DNA of 64,000 nucleotides from Polynucleobacter sp. 15G-AUS-farblos (GTDB lineage: Bacteria; Pseudomonadota; Gammaproteobacteria; Burkholderiales; Burkholderiaceae): assembly GCF_018882445.1 (NCBI RefSeq), contig NZ_JACVOM010000003.1, positions 62,001 through 126,000 of the forward strand, written 5' to 3'. This document shows positions 44,527 to 53,754 of the stretch, in pieces (the stretch's first letter is position 1; every line of letters starts with the position of its first letter). The position numbers and the translations under genes were made by a program. The notes beneath the pieces were generated by a model. It made no database searches. It saw only the letters and a list, made by a program, of their open reading frames with translations, and was not told where the DNA came from.

Positions 44527-45645
44527 TTAGGCGGAAATAATTCCGCCGCCCAGGCAAATATCACCGTCATATAAAACGGCTGACTGCCCAGGAGTGACAG
44601 CCCATTGCGCATCTGGAAAGCGCAACTCAAAAGTCAGTGGACCTTCTTTGCCTGGAACAATTTCACAAGCGGAATCAGTTTGACGATAACGTGTCTTCGC
44701 AGAGTAATTGCCTGCTGTAGGCGCACTACCAGCAACCCAACTGGCATCCATTGCTTCAAGCTGATTAGCCAATAACCACGGGTGTTCATGGCCTTGAGCA
44801 ACATACAAAGTATTGTTGGCAACATCTTTACGCGCTACGTACCAAGCGTCCCCATTACCATCTTGACTGCCGCCCAAACCAATTCCTTTGCGCTGACCTA
44901 GAGTGAAGAAAGCTAAGCCCATATGCTCACCCACGATCTTGCCCTCGGGCGTTTTAATGGGTCCTGGCGTAGTGGGTAGATAGCGATTTAAAAATTCACG
45001 GAAAGGGCGCTCTCCAATAAAACAAATTCCGGTGCTATCTTTTTTGCGCGCATTGGGTAAACCAATTTTCTCTGCAATTTGACGCACTTCTGTTTTTGGA
45101 ATTTCTCCAAGCGGAAATAACACATTGGCTAATTGCGCTTGTGTAAGGCGATGTAAAAAATAGCTTTGATCTTTACTCGCATCTACTGCTTTGAGTAATT
45201 GCACTTTGCCGGCTTCATGCCGCACTCTGGCGTAATGGCCAGTAGCAATAGCATCAGCGCCCAAACTCATCGCATGATCTAGAAAGGCTTTAAATTTAAT
45301 TTCAGCATTACAAAGCACATCAGGGTTAGGTGTTCTCCCTGCAGCGTATTCACGTAAAAAGTCAGCAAAGACCCTTTCGCGGTACTCGGCAGCAAAATTG
45401 ACTGCCTCAACGTCAATTCCAATTAAATCGGCTACTGAGACTACATCCAGCCAATCCTGACGGGCTGAGCAGTATTCATCGTTATCGTCATCTTCCCAAT
45501 TCTTCATAAAAAGGCCGACGACCTCATAGCCCTGCTCTTTGAGCATCCAGGCTGCAACAGACGAATCAACCCCTCCAGACATGCCAATAACGACTTTATT
45601 GGGTCTCTGAGGCGGAATTGAGGAGGAATTGGGTGAAATCATCAA
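44527..45645 (-). CDS. mnmA: tRNA-specific 2-thiouridylase MnmA
   Basis: Adds sulfur to U34 of tRNAs for Glu, Gln and Lys using a persulfide relay. P-loop GMSGGVDSS (21-29), FMKNWEDDD (46-54), first catalytic cysteine C112 in [12 protein letters not shown], second C208 in [14 protein letters not shown]. 372 residues; two consecutive ATG codons at the start leave a one-residue uncertainty. A hairpin ends exactly at the stop codon (44530-44547). Confidence 0.96.
   Translation of the reverse strand: MMISPNSSSIPPQRPNKVVIGMSGGVDSSVAAWMLKEQGYEVVGLFMKNWEDDDNDEYCSARQDWLDVVSVADLIGIDVEAVNFAAEYRERVFADFLREYAAGRTPNPDVLCNAEIKFKAFLDHAMSLGADAIATGHYARVRHEAGKVQLLKAVDASKDQSYFLHRLTQAQLANVLFPLGEIPKTEVRQIAEKIGLPNARKKDSTGICFIGERPFREFLNRYLPTTPGPIKTPEGKIVGEHMGLAFFTLGQRKGIGLGGSQDGNGDAWYVARKDVANNTLYVAQGHEHPWLLANQLEAMDASWVAGSAPTAGNYSAKTRYRQTDSACEIVPGKEGPLTFELRFPDAQWAVTPGQSAVLYDGDICLGGGIISA
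44530..44547 (-). terminator. Hairpin at the mnmA stop codon, possible terminator
   Basis: Perfect 7-base stem (GGCGGAA / TTCCGCC) with loop ATAA, lying within the last codons of mnmA. On the minus strand the stem is followed by TAAATTTG, a weak T-rich tail, so efficient termination is uncertain. Confidence 0.35.
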
Positions 45646-45823
45646 AAAAATGCGAAAATACTTTATAGATTGGTAGCCCCCATTGTAGAAGTCTCAACCC
45701 GATTTCGCAGCATTATAGGTAAAAAACCAAACCGGCAAACCTAGGGGCTAAGTAAGTAGGTAAAGCCTACCCTGTTTATCTATAAAATAGACTTTTTAAA
45801 AATTTTGCTTTTGGAGACATGCC

Positions 45824-46954
45824 ATGCGCATAGGAGTGCCACTGGAAACAAGGCCTGGGGAAACTCGAGTAGCCGCCACACCAGAAACCGTTAAAAAACT
45901 GATTAGTCAGGGTCATAGCGTCCTCATTCAAAAGGGTGCTGGTGTTCAAGCTAGTCAACCAGATTCGGCATATGAAGCAGTAGGCGCAACCATTGGTTCC
46001 GCCGCTGATGCGTTTGGCGCAGAACTCGTTCTGAAAGTGCGCGCGCCTGAGGCTGCAGAACTCAAACAAATTAAAGCTGGAAGCGTGCTCATGGGCATGC
46101 TCGATCCATTTGACAATGACAACATTGCTGCAATGGCTGCGCAAGGTGTTACAGCATTTTCACTAGAGGCTGCTCCTCGTACAACACGTGCTCAAAGCAT
46201 GGACGTCCTGTCTTCTCAAGCCAATATTGCTGGATACAAAGCAGTGATGGTTGCTGCAAATGAATACCAACGCTTTATGCCAATGTTGATGACTGCTGCT
46301 GGTACTGTCAAAGCGGCACGCGTTTTAATTTTGGGCGCAGGTGTTGCTGGCTTACAAGCAATTGCTACTGCTAAGCGTCTTGGTGCGGTGATTGAAGCAT
46401 CGGATGTACGTCCTGCTGCAAAAGAACAAATTGAATCATTGGGTGCAAAGTTTGTTGATGTCCCTTATGAAACAGATGAAGAGCGTGAAATTGCTCAAGG
46501 TGTTGGTGGCTATGCCCGTCCGATGCCTGAGGCTTGGATGAAACGTCAAGCTGCCCTCGTTGCTGAGCGCGCTCAGCAAGCCGACATCGTCATTACTACT
46601 GCATTAATTCCTGGTCGTAAGCCACCAGTCTTATTGCATAGCGATACCGTTGCCAATATGAAGCCTGGTTCTGTGGTGATCGATTTGGCTGCTGGTAAGG
46701 GTGACAATGGATCTGGTAACTGTCCACTCACGCAAGCAGACAAAATTGTGGATGCTAATGGCGTCAAGATTGTTGGTTACACCAACTTGCCTAGCATGGT
46801 TGCTGCAGATTCATCTGCTCTCTATGCTCGCAACTTGATCGACTTCCTCAAATTAATTGTCGACAAAGAAGCGAAGTTAGTGATCCCAAGTGATGACGAC
46901 ATCGTTACCGCCTGCTTAATGTGTCGTGATGGTCAAGCCATCCGCAAAAACTAA
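45824..46954 (+). CDS. pntA: Proton-translocating NAD(P) transhydrogenase subunit alpha part 1 (NAD-binding)
   Basis: Soluble dI component that binds NAD(H). RIGVPLETRPGETRVAATP at the N terminus and the Rossmann loop LILGAGVAGLQAIATAKRLG are typical. 376 residues: this is the split form in which the alpha subunit ends before its membrane helices, which are encoded by the next gene. A GGAG ribosome site precedes the ATG. The 178-base upstream gap is AT-rich, with a small GTAGG/CCTAC hairpin and a TATAAA-like -10. Confidence 0.94.
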   Translation: MRIGVPLETRPGETRVAATPETVKKLISQGHSVLIQKGAGVQASQPDSAYEAVGATIGSAADAFGAELVLKVRAPEAAELKQIKAGSVLMGMLDPFDNDNIAAMAAQGVTAFSLEAAPRTTRAQSMDVLSSQANIAGYKAVMVAANEYQRFMPMLMTAAGTVKAARVLILGAGVAGLQAIATAKRLGAVIEASDVRPAAKEQIESLGAKFVDVPYETDEEREIAQGVGGYARPMPEAWMKRQAALVAERAQQADIVITTALIPGRKPPVLLHSDTVANMKPGSVVIDLAAGKGDNGSGNCPLTQADKIVDANGVKIVGYTNLPSMVAADSSALYARNLIDFLKLIVDKEAKLVIPSDDDIVTACLMCRDGQAIRKN

Positions 46955-46978
46955 TAGTAAAAATACTAAGGAAATATC

Positions 46979-47317
46979 ATGGATCTCGCTGCCTTTCAAA
47001 GCATCCTCACAGTCCAAAACATCACTGTTTTCGTGCTGGCCATTTTTGTTGGTTACCACGTAGTTTGGAACGTCACCCCAGCACTTCACACTCCTTTAAT
47101 GGCTGTTACTAACGCCATCTCAGGAATTATTATTGTTGGCGCCTTGTTACAAACAGAGGTAATCGGTGGAGATGAAATCACGCTCACCAGCATTATTGGT
47201 GCAGTCGCCGTGTTTCTCGCTTCTATCAATATTTTTGGTGGCTTTATGGTCACCCGTCGCATGCTAGAAATGTTCAAGAAAAAAGCTCCAAAGGCTGATA
47301 CAGCCGGAACTAAATAA
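46979..47317 (+). CDS. pntAb: Transhydrogenase subunit alpha part 2 (membrane segment)
   Basis: 112-residue protein with three to four membrane helices (for example [48 protein letters not shown]), corresponding to the C-terminal membrane part of E. coli PntA. Together with PntB it forms the proton channel domain. It sits 24 bases after pntA and 43 before pntB. Confidence 0.93.
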   Translation: MDLAAFQSILTVQNITVFVLAIFVGYHVVWNVTPALHTPLMAVTNAISGIIIVGALLQTEVIGGDEITLTSIIGAVAVFLASINIFGGFMVTRRMLEMFKKKAPKADTAGTK

Positions 47318-47360
47318 CACTAGAACAAGACCTGTATAGAGACTAATAGAGACCAAAATA

Positions 47361-48728
47361 ATGTCAAACATCACCGCAATTTCTTACCTTATCTCCTCAG
47401 TGCTATTTATCTTGGCACTGCGCGGCCTATCTTCGCCGACCACTTCACGCCAAGGCAACACCTTTGGCATGATCGGTATGCTCTTAGCCGTTATTACTAC
47501 TTTCTTCATCCCTGATTTCAAGCCCGTCATTTCTCTGATTGGCGTTGCAATTGTGGGTGGTGCCATCATCGGTACGATCGCTGCTAAACGTGTGCAGATG
47601 ACGAAGATGCCAGAGCTTGTCGCTTTGATGCACTCCTTTGTGGGTTTATCTGCTGTCTTGATCGCTATTGCAGCGGTTATTAACCCAGCACAAGACCATA
47701 CTGGCGCACAAAAGATTGAACTCTTTATTGGCGCCTTCATTGGTGCTATTACCTTTACAGCATCTGTGATTGCCTTTGGCAAATTGTCTGGCAAAGTGAG
47801 TGGTAAGCCAGTTACTTTTGCTGGCCAACATTTACTCAATTTGGTTCTTGCTATTGCCATGGTAGGTGCTGGTATTGCCTATTACCTAGGTGATAGTCAT
47901 GCTGCCTTCTTGGCAATGTGTGCAGTTGCATTGGTATTGGGTGTGACCTTGATCATTCCAATCGGTGGCGCTGATATGCCAGTGGTTGTATCGATGCTAA
48001 ACAGCTACTCTGGTTGGGCAGCTGCAGGTATTGGCTTTACTCTAAATAATCCCGTGTTGATTATTGCTGGTGCTTGCGTTGGCTCATCAGGCGCAATTCT
48101 GTCCTACATTATGTGTAAGGCAATGAACCGCTCTATCCTCGCCGTATTGCTTGGTGGCTTTGGAGCTGAAGCTGCTGCCGGTGGTGGCGATGATGGCGGT
48201 CCTAAGAACTACAAGACTGGCTCACCAGAAGATGCTGCTTTCTTAATGGAGAATGCTGACACAGTCATCATCGTTCCTGGTTACGGTCTAGCAGTTGCTC
48301 GTGCACAGCACGCCCTAAAAGAATTGACCGAGAAACTCACTCACCATGGTGTGACCGTAAAGTATGCGATTCATCCAGTAGCTGGTCGTATGCCTGGTCA
48401 TATGAACGTTCTTTTAGCCGAAGCTGAAGTTCCATACGATCAAGTGTTTGAGATGGAAGACATCAACAGTGATTTTGGTCAAGCCGACGTAGTATTAGTA
48501 CTTGGTGCAAATGACGTTGTGAACCCTGCAGCTCGTACTCCTGGCAGCCCAATCTTCGGTATGCCGATCTTGGAGGCCTTTAAAGCTAAAACCATCATCG
48601 TGAACAAGCGTTCAATGGCTGCTGGTTATGCTGGTCTTGATAACGAACTCTTCTACATGGATAAAACCATGATGGTCTTCGGTGATGCAAAGAAAGTCGT
48701 TGAAGATATGGTTAAGTCAGTTTCGTAA
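47361..48728 (+). CDS. pntB: Transhydrogenase subunit beta PntB
   Basis: Membrane helices (residues 1 to about 260) plus the NADP(H)-binding dIII domain at the C terminus. Motifs: VVSMLNSYSGWAAAGIGF, VPGYGLAVARAQHALKEL, HPVAGRMPGHMNVLLAEA and GANDVVNPAART. 455 residues. Ends the three-gene pnt operon, which is closed by an intrinsic terminator. Confidence 0.96.
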   Translation: MSNITAISYLISSVLFILALRGLSSPTTSRQGNTFGMIGMLLAVITTFFIPDFKPVISLIGVAIVGGAIIGTIAAKRVQMTKMPELVALMHSFVGLSAVLIAIAAVINPAQDHTGAQKIELFIGAFIGAITFTASVIAFGKLSGKVSGKPVTFAGQHLLNLVLAIAMVGAGIAYYLGDSHAAFLAMCAVALVLGVTLIIPIGGADMPVVVSMLNSYSGWAAAGIGFTLNNPVLIIAGACVGSSGAILSYIMCKAMNRSILAVLLGGFGAEAAAGGGDDGGPKNYKTGSPEDAAFLMENADTVIIVPGYGLAVARAQHALKELTEKLTHHGVTVKYAIHPVAGRMPGHMNVLLAEAEVPYDQVFEMEDINSDFGQADVVLVLGANDVVNPAARTPGSPIFGMPILEAFKAKTIIVNKRSMAAGYAGLDNELFYMDKTMMVFGDAKKVVEDMVKSVS

Positions 48729-48745
48729 AACCAAACTGCTTCATC

Positions 48746-48777
48746 AAAATCCCGCCCAGTACAGGCGGGATTTTTTT
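48746..48777 (+). terminator. Intrinsic terminator after pntB
   Basis: Stem ATCCCGCC (48749-48756) with GGCGGGAT (48764-48771), 7-base loop, preceded by A4 and followed by a T-run to 48777. It probably works in both directions, since the convergent TPR glycosyltransferase gene ends within the T-run. Confidence 0.85.
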
Positions 48778-50758
48778 ATTCCAGGGTTATGGATACCGGC
48801 GCTAAATCCGCCTGATACCGTTCATACATCTGCACATACGCTCGCTCTAGATCTTTTGTAAATTGAGGGGTATCAAATAGTGGTGTATTGAGTTTGTTCT
48901 TGGCTAGCTTATCTTTTATCGCAGCGAGTTTTTCTGGATGCTTAGCCAAGTCAATCGCTAGGGCCTCATAAGCTTCTGGAGTGGTCGTAATCAGCTCAGG
49001 TAAGCCAATGGCATGCAGCAAACTGGCTGCCACTCTGCTAGCGAAAGATTGCCCCATCCGAGTGAGGACCGGTAGTCCAGTCCATAAGGCATCACTGCTG
49101 GTGGTATGGGCGTTGTAAGGAAATGTATCGAGAAATAAGTCTGCCTGACGATGACGCGCTAAGTGGTCGGCTAGCGGCATTTTCTCGGCAAAGATGAGTC
49201 TGCTTGCATCAACCCCATGATTTAGGGCTTCTCTTTTGAGATTCTCGACTGCCCAAGGGTTATCTTGGAATAGCCATAAAACACTTCCCTCAACTGCTTT
49301 TAATATTCGCATCCAAGCAGCAAATGTTGCAGGCAGTATTTTGAAATTATTATTAAAGCAACAAAATACAAATCCACTTTCAGGAAGGCCGAGCTCCTGT
49401 CTTGTGATTTGTCTATCCGAGATCAAACGCTTTCGATCATTCACCTGATAGCTATTCGGCAGTTGGACGACCTTCTCGGTATAGCCTGATTGCGTATCCA
49501 GAGGAATTAAGGTTTTGTCAGCAATGATGTAATCGATGTAATCAGCACCCATAGTTCCTGGATAGCCTAAATAGTTCACCTGAATTGGGGCAGCTCTATA
49601 GGCAAAAATACCGGTTCTTAGGTCTTGCGTGAACCCCTTCAAATCAACAGCAATGTCGATGTTGAGATCCCTGCTTAACTGGGCGACTTCCATATCGGAT
49701 TGATTACCAACCTCAATAAACTGGTCAAACGACTTTTCTAGCCGCTGGCGCATCTCATCATTTGTGATGGGGCCAAATGAAAAACCAATTAATTCAAATC
49801 GACTTTTATCATGCAGCTCAAAAAGTTCAGCCATCAAATATCCGGTTGCATGATTATGAAAATCTGCTGAATAGTAAGCAACTCGGATTTTTTGATTCTC
49901 CGAACGCTTTGTGATGGGCCCTAAGCTAGGATTAGCAGGATATGTCGATTGCAGAAAAATCTCGGAAGACTTTTTATGCAAAATTGGATTGTCAGTTAAA
50001 GAAAGCAAGGGCAATGGGGTAATTACTTCTTTGTTTGCTAAAACGTGCTGGCTAATATTTTCCAAATAGTCATCAAATCCAGACCAATCACACACCCTCA
50101 TCTTTGTATACAGTAAATCACCAAAAATCCAAGAGATGTCAGACTTTAGACTGAGTGCTTTATCGAGATGCCCAATCGACTCGTTATAACGCTTCAGCTC
50201 ATTTAATGTATTGGCTTTATTAGACCAAGCCTCAGCATAATAAGGATTTAGGCTAAGCGCTTTATCGTGACAATCAATTGCCTCGTCATAACGCTTGAGT
50301 TCATACAAAACATTGCCCTTATTAGACCAAGCCTCAGCATAATTAGGATTCAGGCTAAGCGCTTTATCGTGACAAGTAATCGCCTCGTCATAACGCTTGA
50401 GTTCATATAGAGCATTACCTTTATTGGACCAAGCCTCCTCATGCTTTGGGTCTAATCTCAGTGACTTGTCATAAGCTTCAAGGGCCTTGCTGTAATCTTT
50501 CAATTGAAGATACACATTGCCAAGATTACTTAAAGTGATCGGATTCTTTGGCAGGGCTTTTAGAGAATCATTAAAGTATTTCAGAGCATCTGAATATTGC
50601 AGCCGTTGAGCGCATATAACACCAAGAAGTCTAAGAACATGAGGGTTGTTCGCTTGGAATGCTTTTGCCTGCTTTAAGTACAGCTCTGCTAAGTCAAGAT
50701 TTGAGCTTCTTAGGGCCTCAAGTGACTTATTTAAAAGAAAACCGATTTGTGGATTCAT
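48776..50758 (-). CDS. TPR / O-GlcNAc-transferase-like (GT41) protein, copy A
   Basis: N-terminal TPR array (residues 7 to about 208, six units; units at 107-140, 141-174 and 175-208 are highly alike) fused to a GT41 SPINDLY/OGT catalytic region. YYSADFHNHATGYLMAELF matches the catalytic SSDFGNHP-type loop of eukaryotic OGT, and CCFNNNFKILPATFAAWMRIL matches its UDP-binding CNFNQLYKI region; DTFPYNAHTTSSDALWTGLPVLT follows. 660 residues. Presumably cytosolic, since no signal peptide is seen. Acceptor protein unknown. Tandem paralogue of the next gene and longer by 34 residues, exactly one TPR. Confidence 0.88.
   Translation of the reverse strand: MNPQIGFLLNKSLEALRSSNLDLAELYLKQAKAFQANNPHVLRLLGVICAQRLQYSDALKYFNDSLKALPKNPITLSNLGNVYLQLKDYSKALEAYDKSLRLDPKHEEAWSNKGNALYELKRYDEAITCHDKALSLNPNYAEAWSNKGNVLYELKRYDEAIDCHDKALSLNPYYAEAWSNKANTLNELKRYNESIGHLDKALSLKSDISWIFGDLLYTKMRVCDWSGFDDYLENISQHVLANKEVITPLPLLSLTDNPILHKKSSEIFLQSTYPANPSLGPITKRSENQKIRVAYYSADFHNHATGYLMAELFELHDKSRFELIGFSFGPITNDEMRQRLEKSFDQFIEVGNQSDMEVAQLSRDLNIDIAVDLKGFTQDLRTGIFAYRAAPIQVNYLGYPGTMGADYIDYIIADKTLIPLDTQSGYTEKVVQLPNSYQVNDRKRLISDRQITRQELGLPESGFVFCCFNNNFKILPATFAAWMRILKAVEGSVLWLFQDNPWAVENLKREALNHGVDASRLIFAEKMPLADHLARHRQADLFLDTFPYNAHTTSSDALWTGLPVLTRMGQSFASRVAASLLHAIGLPELITTTPEAYEALAIDLAKHPEKLAAIKDKLAKNKLNTPLFDTPQFTKDLERAYVQMYERYQADLAPVSITLE
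50135..50440 (-). repeat. Three near-identical 102-base TPR-coding repeats
   Basis: Coding repeats for residues 107-208 of copy A, 34 codons each, sharing runs such as EAWSNKGN, LYELKRYDEAI and CHDKALSLNP almost base for base. This is an in-frame tandem duplication, not a CRISPR array, as the units are contiguous. Confidence 0.85.
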
Positions 50759-50811
50759 GCTTGAATATTAACCCAGTGGGCATTGAGAAAAATATGCATC
50801 GTTTCGTATTT

Positions 50812-52692
50812 TTAATGAAGGACGATATTCTCTGGCAATAAATCCGCCTGGTACCGCTCATACATCTGAACGTATGCTCGCTCAAGATCCTTTGTAAATT
50901 GCGGTGTATCAAATAATGGCGTCGTTAGCCTATTACTCAATAGTTTTTGCTTGAGGCTTAGGAGTTTTTCTGGATTGCTAGCCAACTCTATCGCCAAAGT
51001 TTCATAAGCTTGCGCAGTAGTGGTAATAAGTTCAGGCAATCCAATCGCATTCAGCAAACTAGCCGCCACTCGACTTGCAAAAGAATTGCCCATCAAAGTC
51101 AGCACTGGCAAACCAGCCCAAAGTGCATCACTAGCAGTAGTGTGGGCATTACAAGGGAAGGCATCAAGAAATAAATCAGCCAATTGATGACGAGCTAAAT
51201 GCTCAGCAAGCGGCATTCCTTTTGCAAAAACTAATTTGCTTGGGTTAACGCCATGCTTCTCTGCTTCTTGTCGCAAGTGATTGGCTGCAGCAGGATTGTC
51301 CTCATATAGCCACAGCACACTACCTTCTACTGCTCTTAAGATCCTCATCCAACCCTCAAAAGTAGCCGGCAATATTTTGAAGTTGTTATTAAAGGAGCAA
51401 AAAATAAAACCTTGCTCTGGTAAACCGATCTCCGCTTTCGTAAAGACTCTATCTGAGATCACTCTCTTGCGATCATTGGCTTGATAACTATTTGGTAAAT
51501 AGGCGATTTTCTCTGAATAAGCCTGTTGTAACTCCTGGGGAATCAAGGTTTTATCAGCAATCAGATAGTCTATGTAATCCGCGTTCATCGTGCCTGGATA
51601 GCCTAAATAACTTACCTGAATCGGTGCTGCACGATAAGCAAATATTCCGGTTCGGCAATTCTGTGTAAAACCTTTTAAGTCAACAGCAATATCGATCTTG
51701 AGCTTGCGACTCAGTTGCGCAATCTCCATGTCCGACATCGCACTGGCATCAATAAATTGATCAAAGGATTTTTCTAGGCGGGCTCGCATCTCATCGCTTT
51801 GGCTTGAGCCAAATGAAATTCCAATCAACTCAAATTGATTTTTGTCCTGTAGCTCAATGAGTTCTGCCAAGAGATACCCCGTCGCATGATTATGAAAATC
51901 AGCGGAGAAGTATCCAATCTGAATCTTCTCGCCTTTGTAATATTTTGGAATGATTCCTAAGGCGGGATTGGCAGGATATTGGTAGTGCGCAAAGATGGCT
52001 GAGGCCTGGCGATGAAACATCGGATCATCAGTCATCGCTAGAAGCGGGAAAGGATTGCAAACCTTCTCGCCAGCAGCAATCTTTGCTAGCAAAACTTGAA
52101 GATTGCTCTCCAGGTTTTCCCATGAAGAAACTTTTAACTTCAAATGCATCCAGACGCCAGGAGCCCAATCAATGGCTGGGTTGATGGATAAGGCTTTTTC
52201 ATAACAAGTAAGAGCCTCCTCATAGCGCTTGAGCTCATTTAATGCATTGCCTTTATTACATAGTGCTTCTGCATAGTTGGGCTCGATGGCTAAGGCTTTG
52301 TCATAGAACTCAACGGACTCCTCAAAACGCTTGAGCTCAAAAAAGACAATTCCAGCATTGGACCAAGTCTCTGCGTCTTGGGGATCTAAGCTAGCCGCTT
52401 GCTCGAACGCCCCCAAAGCCTGATCAAATTGCCTCAGCCTTGCATAGACATTTCCCAGATTGCTGTAGGCCACTGCAATTTCAGGGGCTACTTGGATAGC
52501 GGCCGAGAAAAGCTCAACGGCCTTTGCATAATCGGCTCTTTGGGCTGCCACTACACCCAAAAGCCTTAAGGTATGCGGGTTATTTGGCTCTAGACTCAAA
52601 GCCTGCTTTAAATAGAGCTCCGCCATCTCTAAACTAGAGTTTCTGAGGGCATCAAGCGCTTGATTTAGAAGGGAAGCTATTTCCGGATTCAT
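50812..52692 (-). CDS. TPR / O-GlcNAc-transferase-like (GT41) protein, copy B
   Basis: Same architecture as its downstream neighbour: about five TPR units (residues 7-174) and a GT41 region with YFSADFHNHATGYLLAEL (261-278), VDLKGFTQNCRTGI, CSFNNNFKILPATFEGWMRIL and DAFPCNAHTTASDALWAGLPVLT. 626 residues. Both end in the same TPQFTKDLERAYVQMYERY stretch. The TPR units here are more diverged from each other than in copy A. The 53-base gap between the two has no recognisable promoter. Target and donor sugar are unproven. Confidence 0.88.
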   Translation of the reverse strand: MNPEIASLLNQALDALRNSSLEMAELYLKQALSLEPNNPHTLRLLGVVAAQRADYAKAVELFSAAIQVAPEIAVAYSNLGNVYARLRQFDQALGAFEQAASLDPQDAETWSNAGIVFFELKRFEESVEFYDKALAIEPNYAEALCNKGNALNELKRYEEALTCYEKALSINPAIDWAPGVWMHLKLKVSSWENLESNLQVLLAKIAAGEKVCNPFPLLAMTDDPMFHRQASAIFAHYQYPANPALGIIPKYYKGEKIQIGYFSADFHNHATGYLLAELIELQDKNQFELIGISFGSSQSDEMRARLEKSFDQFIDASAMSDMEIAQLSRKLKIDIAVDLKGFTQNCRTGIFAYRAAPIQVSYLGYPGTMNADYIDYLIADKTLIPQELQQAYSEKIAYLPNSYQANDRKRVISDRVFTKAEIGLPEQGFIFCSFNNNFKILPATFEGWMRILRAVEGSVLWLYEDNPAAANHLRQEAEKHGVNPSKLVFAKGMPLAEHLARHQLADLFLDAFPCNAHTTASDALWAGLPVLTLMGNSFASRVAASLLNAIGLPELITTTAQAYETLAIELASNPEKLLSLKQKLLSNRLTTPLFDTPQFTKDLERAYVQMYERYQADLLPENIVLH

Positions 52693-52778
52693 GGTTCAAT
52701 GTTACTTTATCAATAATTAAAATAAGCAAAATTCATCATTTGCTCCATAAGACAATTACTCATGCAAAGGTCACTTCT

Positions 52779-53747
52779 ATGAAAAAACTCATTCTTACCG
52801 CTTCTGCAATTACCAGCCTAGCACTCTCACAAATTTCACTTGCTGCGTATCCTGAAAAATCCATTCGCTTGGTAGTCCCATTTGCGACCGGCGGCACCTC
52901 TGAAATCATTGCTAGATCAGTAGCTAATAGTCTTTCTACTAGCCTTGGACAATCAGTCTTTGTGGATAACAAACCTGGTGGCGCTGGAAACATTGCTATG
53001 GAAGAAGTAAAACGTGCCAATCCAGATGGCTACACACTGATACTGGGTCACGTTGGCACTTTGGCAGTAAACCCTGCTTTGTTTGGCAACAAACTTCCCT
53101 ATGATCCAAACAAAGATTTTGTACCGATCACTCTGGTTGCTAAGGTACCAAACGTGATTGCTGTGAGCAGTAAGAGTCCTAATAAGACCCTGGCAGATTT
53201 TGTAGCAGATGCCAAAAAGAATCCGGGGAAAATTAATTATGGTTCTGCAGGCAATGGTAGTGCAGGTCACCTAGCGATGGAGTACTTTTCATCTGTAGCA
53301 GGAATTGATTTAGTACACGTACCCTACAAAGGATCTGGCCCAATGTTGACTGACCTCATTAGCGGCCAAATACAAGCAACCTTCAATGGACTACCTTCAC
53401 TAATGGGTCAAATTAATGGTGGCACATTACGCCCCTTAGCAGTCGGATCAGCCGAAAGATCTAAAGCCCTTCCAAATGTTCCCACGATTGCTGAGTCAGG
53501 TTACAAAGGTTTTGAAACCTCACAATGGTACGGAATCATGGCGCCAGCAGGAACGCCAAAACCGATTATTGATAAGTTACAAAAAGACATCGCAAAAGCA
53601 CTGAAGAACAAGGAAGACTCTAAGCGCATGCTAGATGATGGCGCAGTATTGATTGGAGATTCTCCTGAGCAATTTGCTGCCTTCATTAAAGTAGAGCAAG
53701 GACGCTGGGGTAAGGTAGTCGAGAAAGCCGGCATTCAAGTAGATTAA
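52779..53747 (+). CDS. Bug-family (TctC-like) periplasmic binding protein
   Basis: Extracytoplasmic solute receptor of the tripartite tricarboxylate transporter type. Signal peptide MKKLILTASAITSLALSQIS with likely cleavage after SLAA, then YPEKSIRLVVPFATGGTSE and NKPGGAGNIAMEEV, GSAGNGSAGHLAMEYF and VPYKGSGPMLTDLISGQI. 322 residues from ATG 52779, which has AAAGG 8 bases upstream; the longer open frame from 52740 would bury the signal peptide. Ligand unknown. No TctA/TctB membrane genes are nearby. Confidence 0.9.
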   Translation: MKKLILTASAITSLALSQISLAAYPEKSIRLVVPFATGGTSEIIARSVANSLSTSLGQSVFVDNKPGGAGNIAMEEVKRANPDGYTLILGHVGTLAVNPALFGNKLPYDPNKDFVPITLVAKVPNVIAVSSKSPNKTLADFVADAKKNPGKINYGSAGNGSAGHLAMEYFSSVAGIDLVHVPYKGSGPMLTDLISGQIQATFNGLPSLMGQINGGTLRPLAVGSAERSKALPNVPTIAESGYKGFETSQWYGIMAPAGTPKPIIDKLQKDIAKALKNKEDSKRMLDDGAVLIGDSPEQFAAFIKVEQGRWGKVVEKAGIQVD

Positions 53748-53754
53748 TACCATC

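Noticed and set aside
45646-45823. Possible small RNA or tRNA in the mnmA-pntA gap
   Set aside because: No cloverleaf or strong folded element was found; only a 5-base-pair hairpin and an AT-rich promoter-like region.
47384-47860. 158-codon open frame opposite pntB
   Set aside because: Shadow of the membrane-helix coding part of pntB; its apparent hydrophobic runs come from the complementary codons.
50135-50440. Regularly spaced repeats that could suggest a CRISPR array
   Set aside because: The 102-base units are contiguous, in frame and encode TPR motifs; there are no unique spacers or cas genes.
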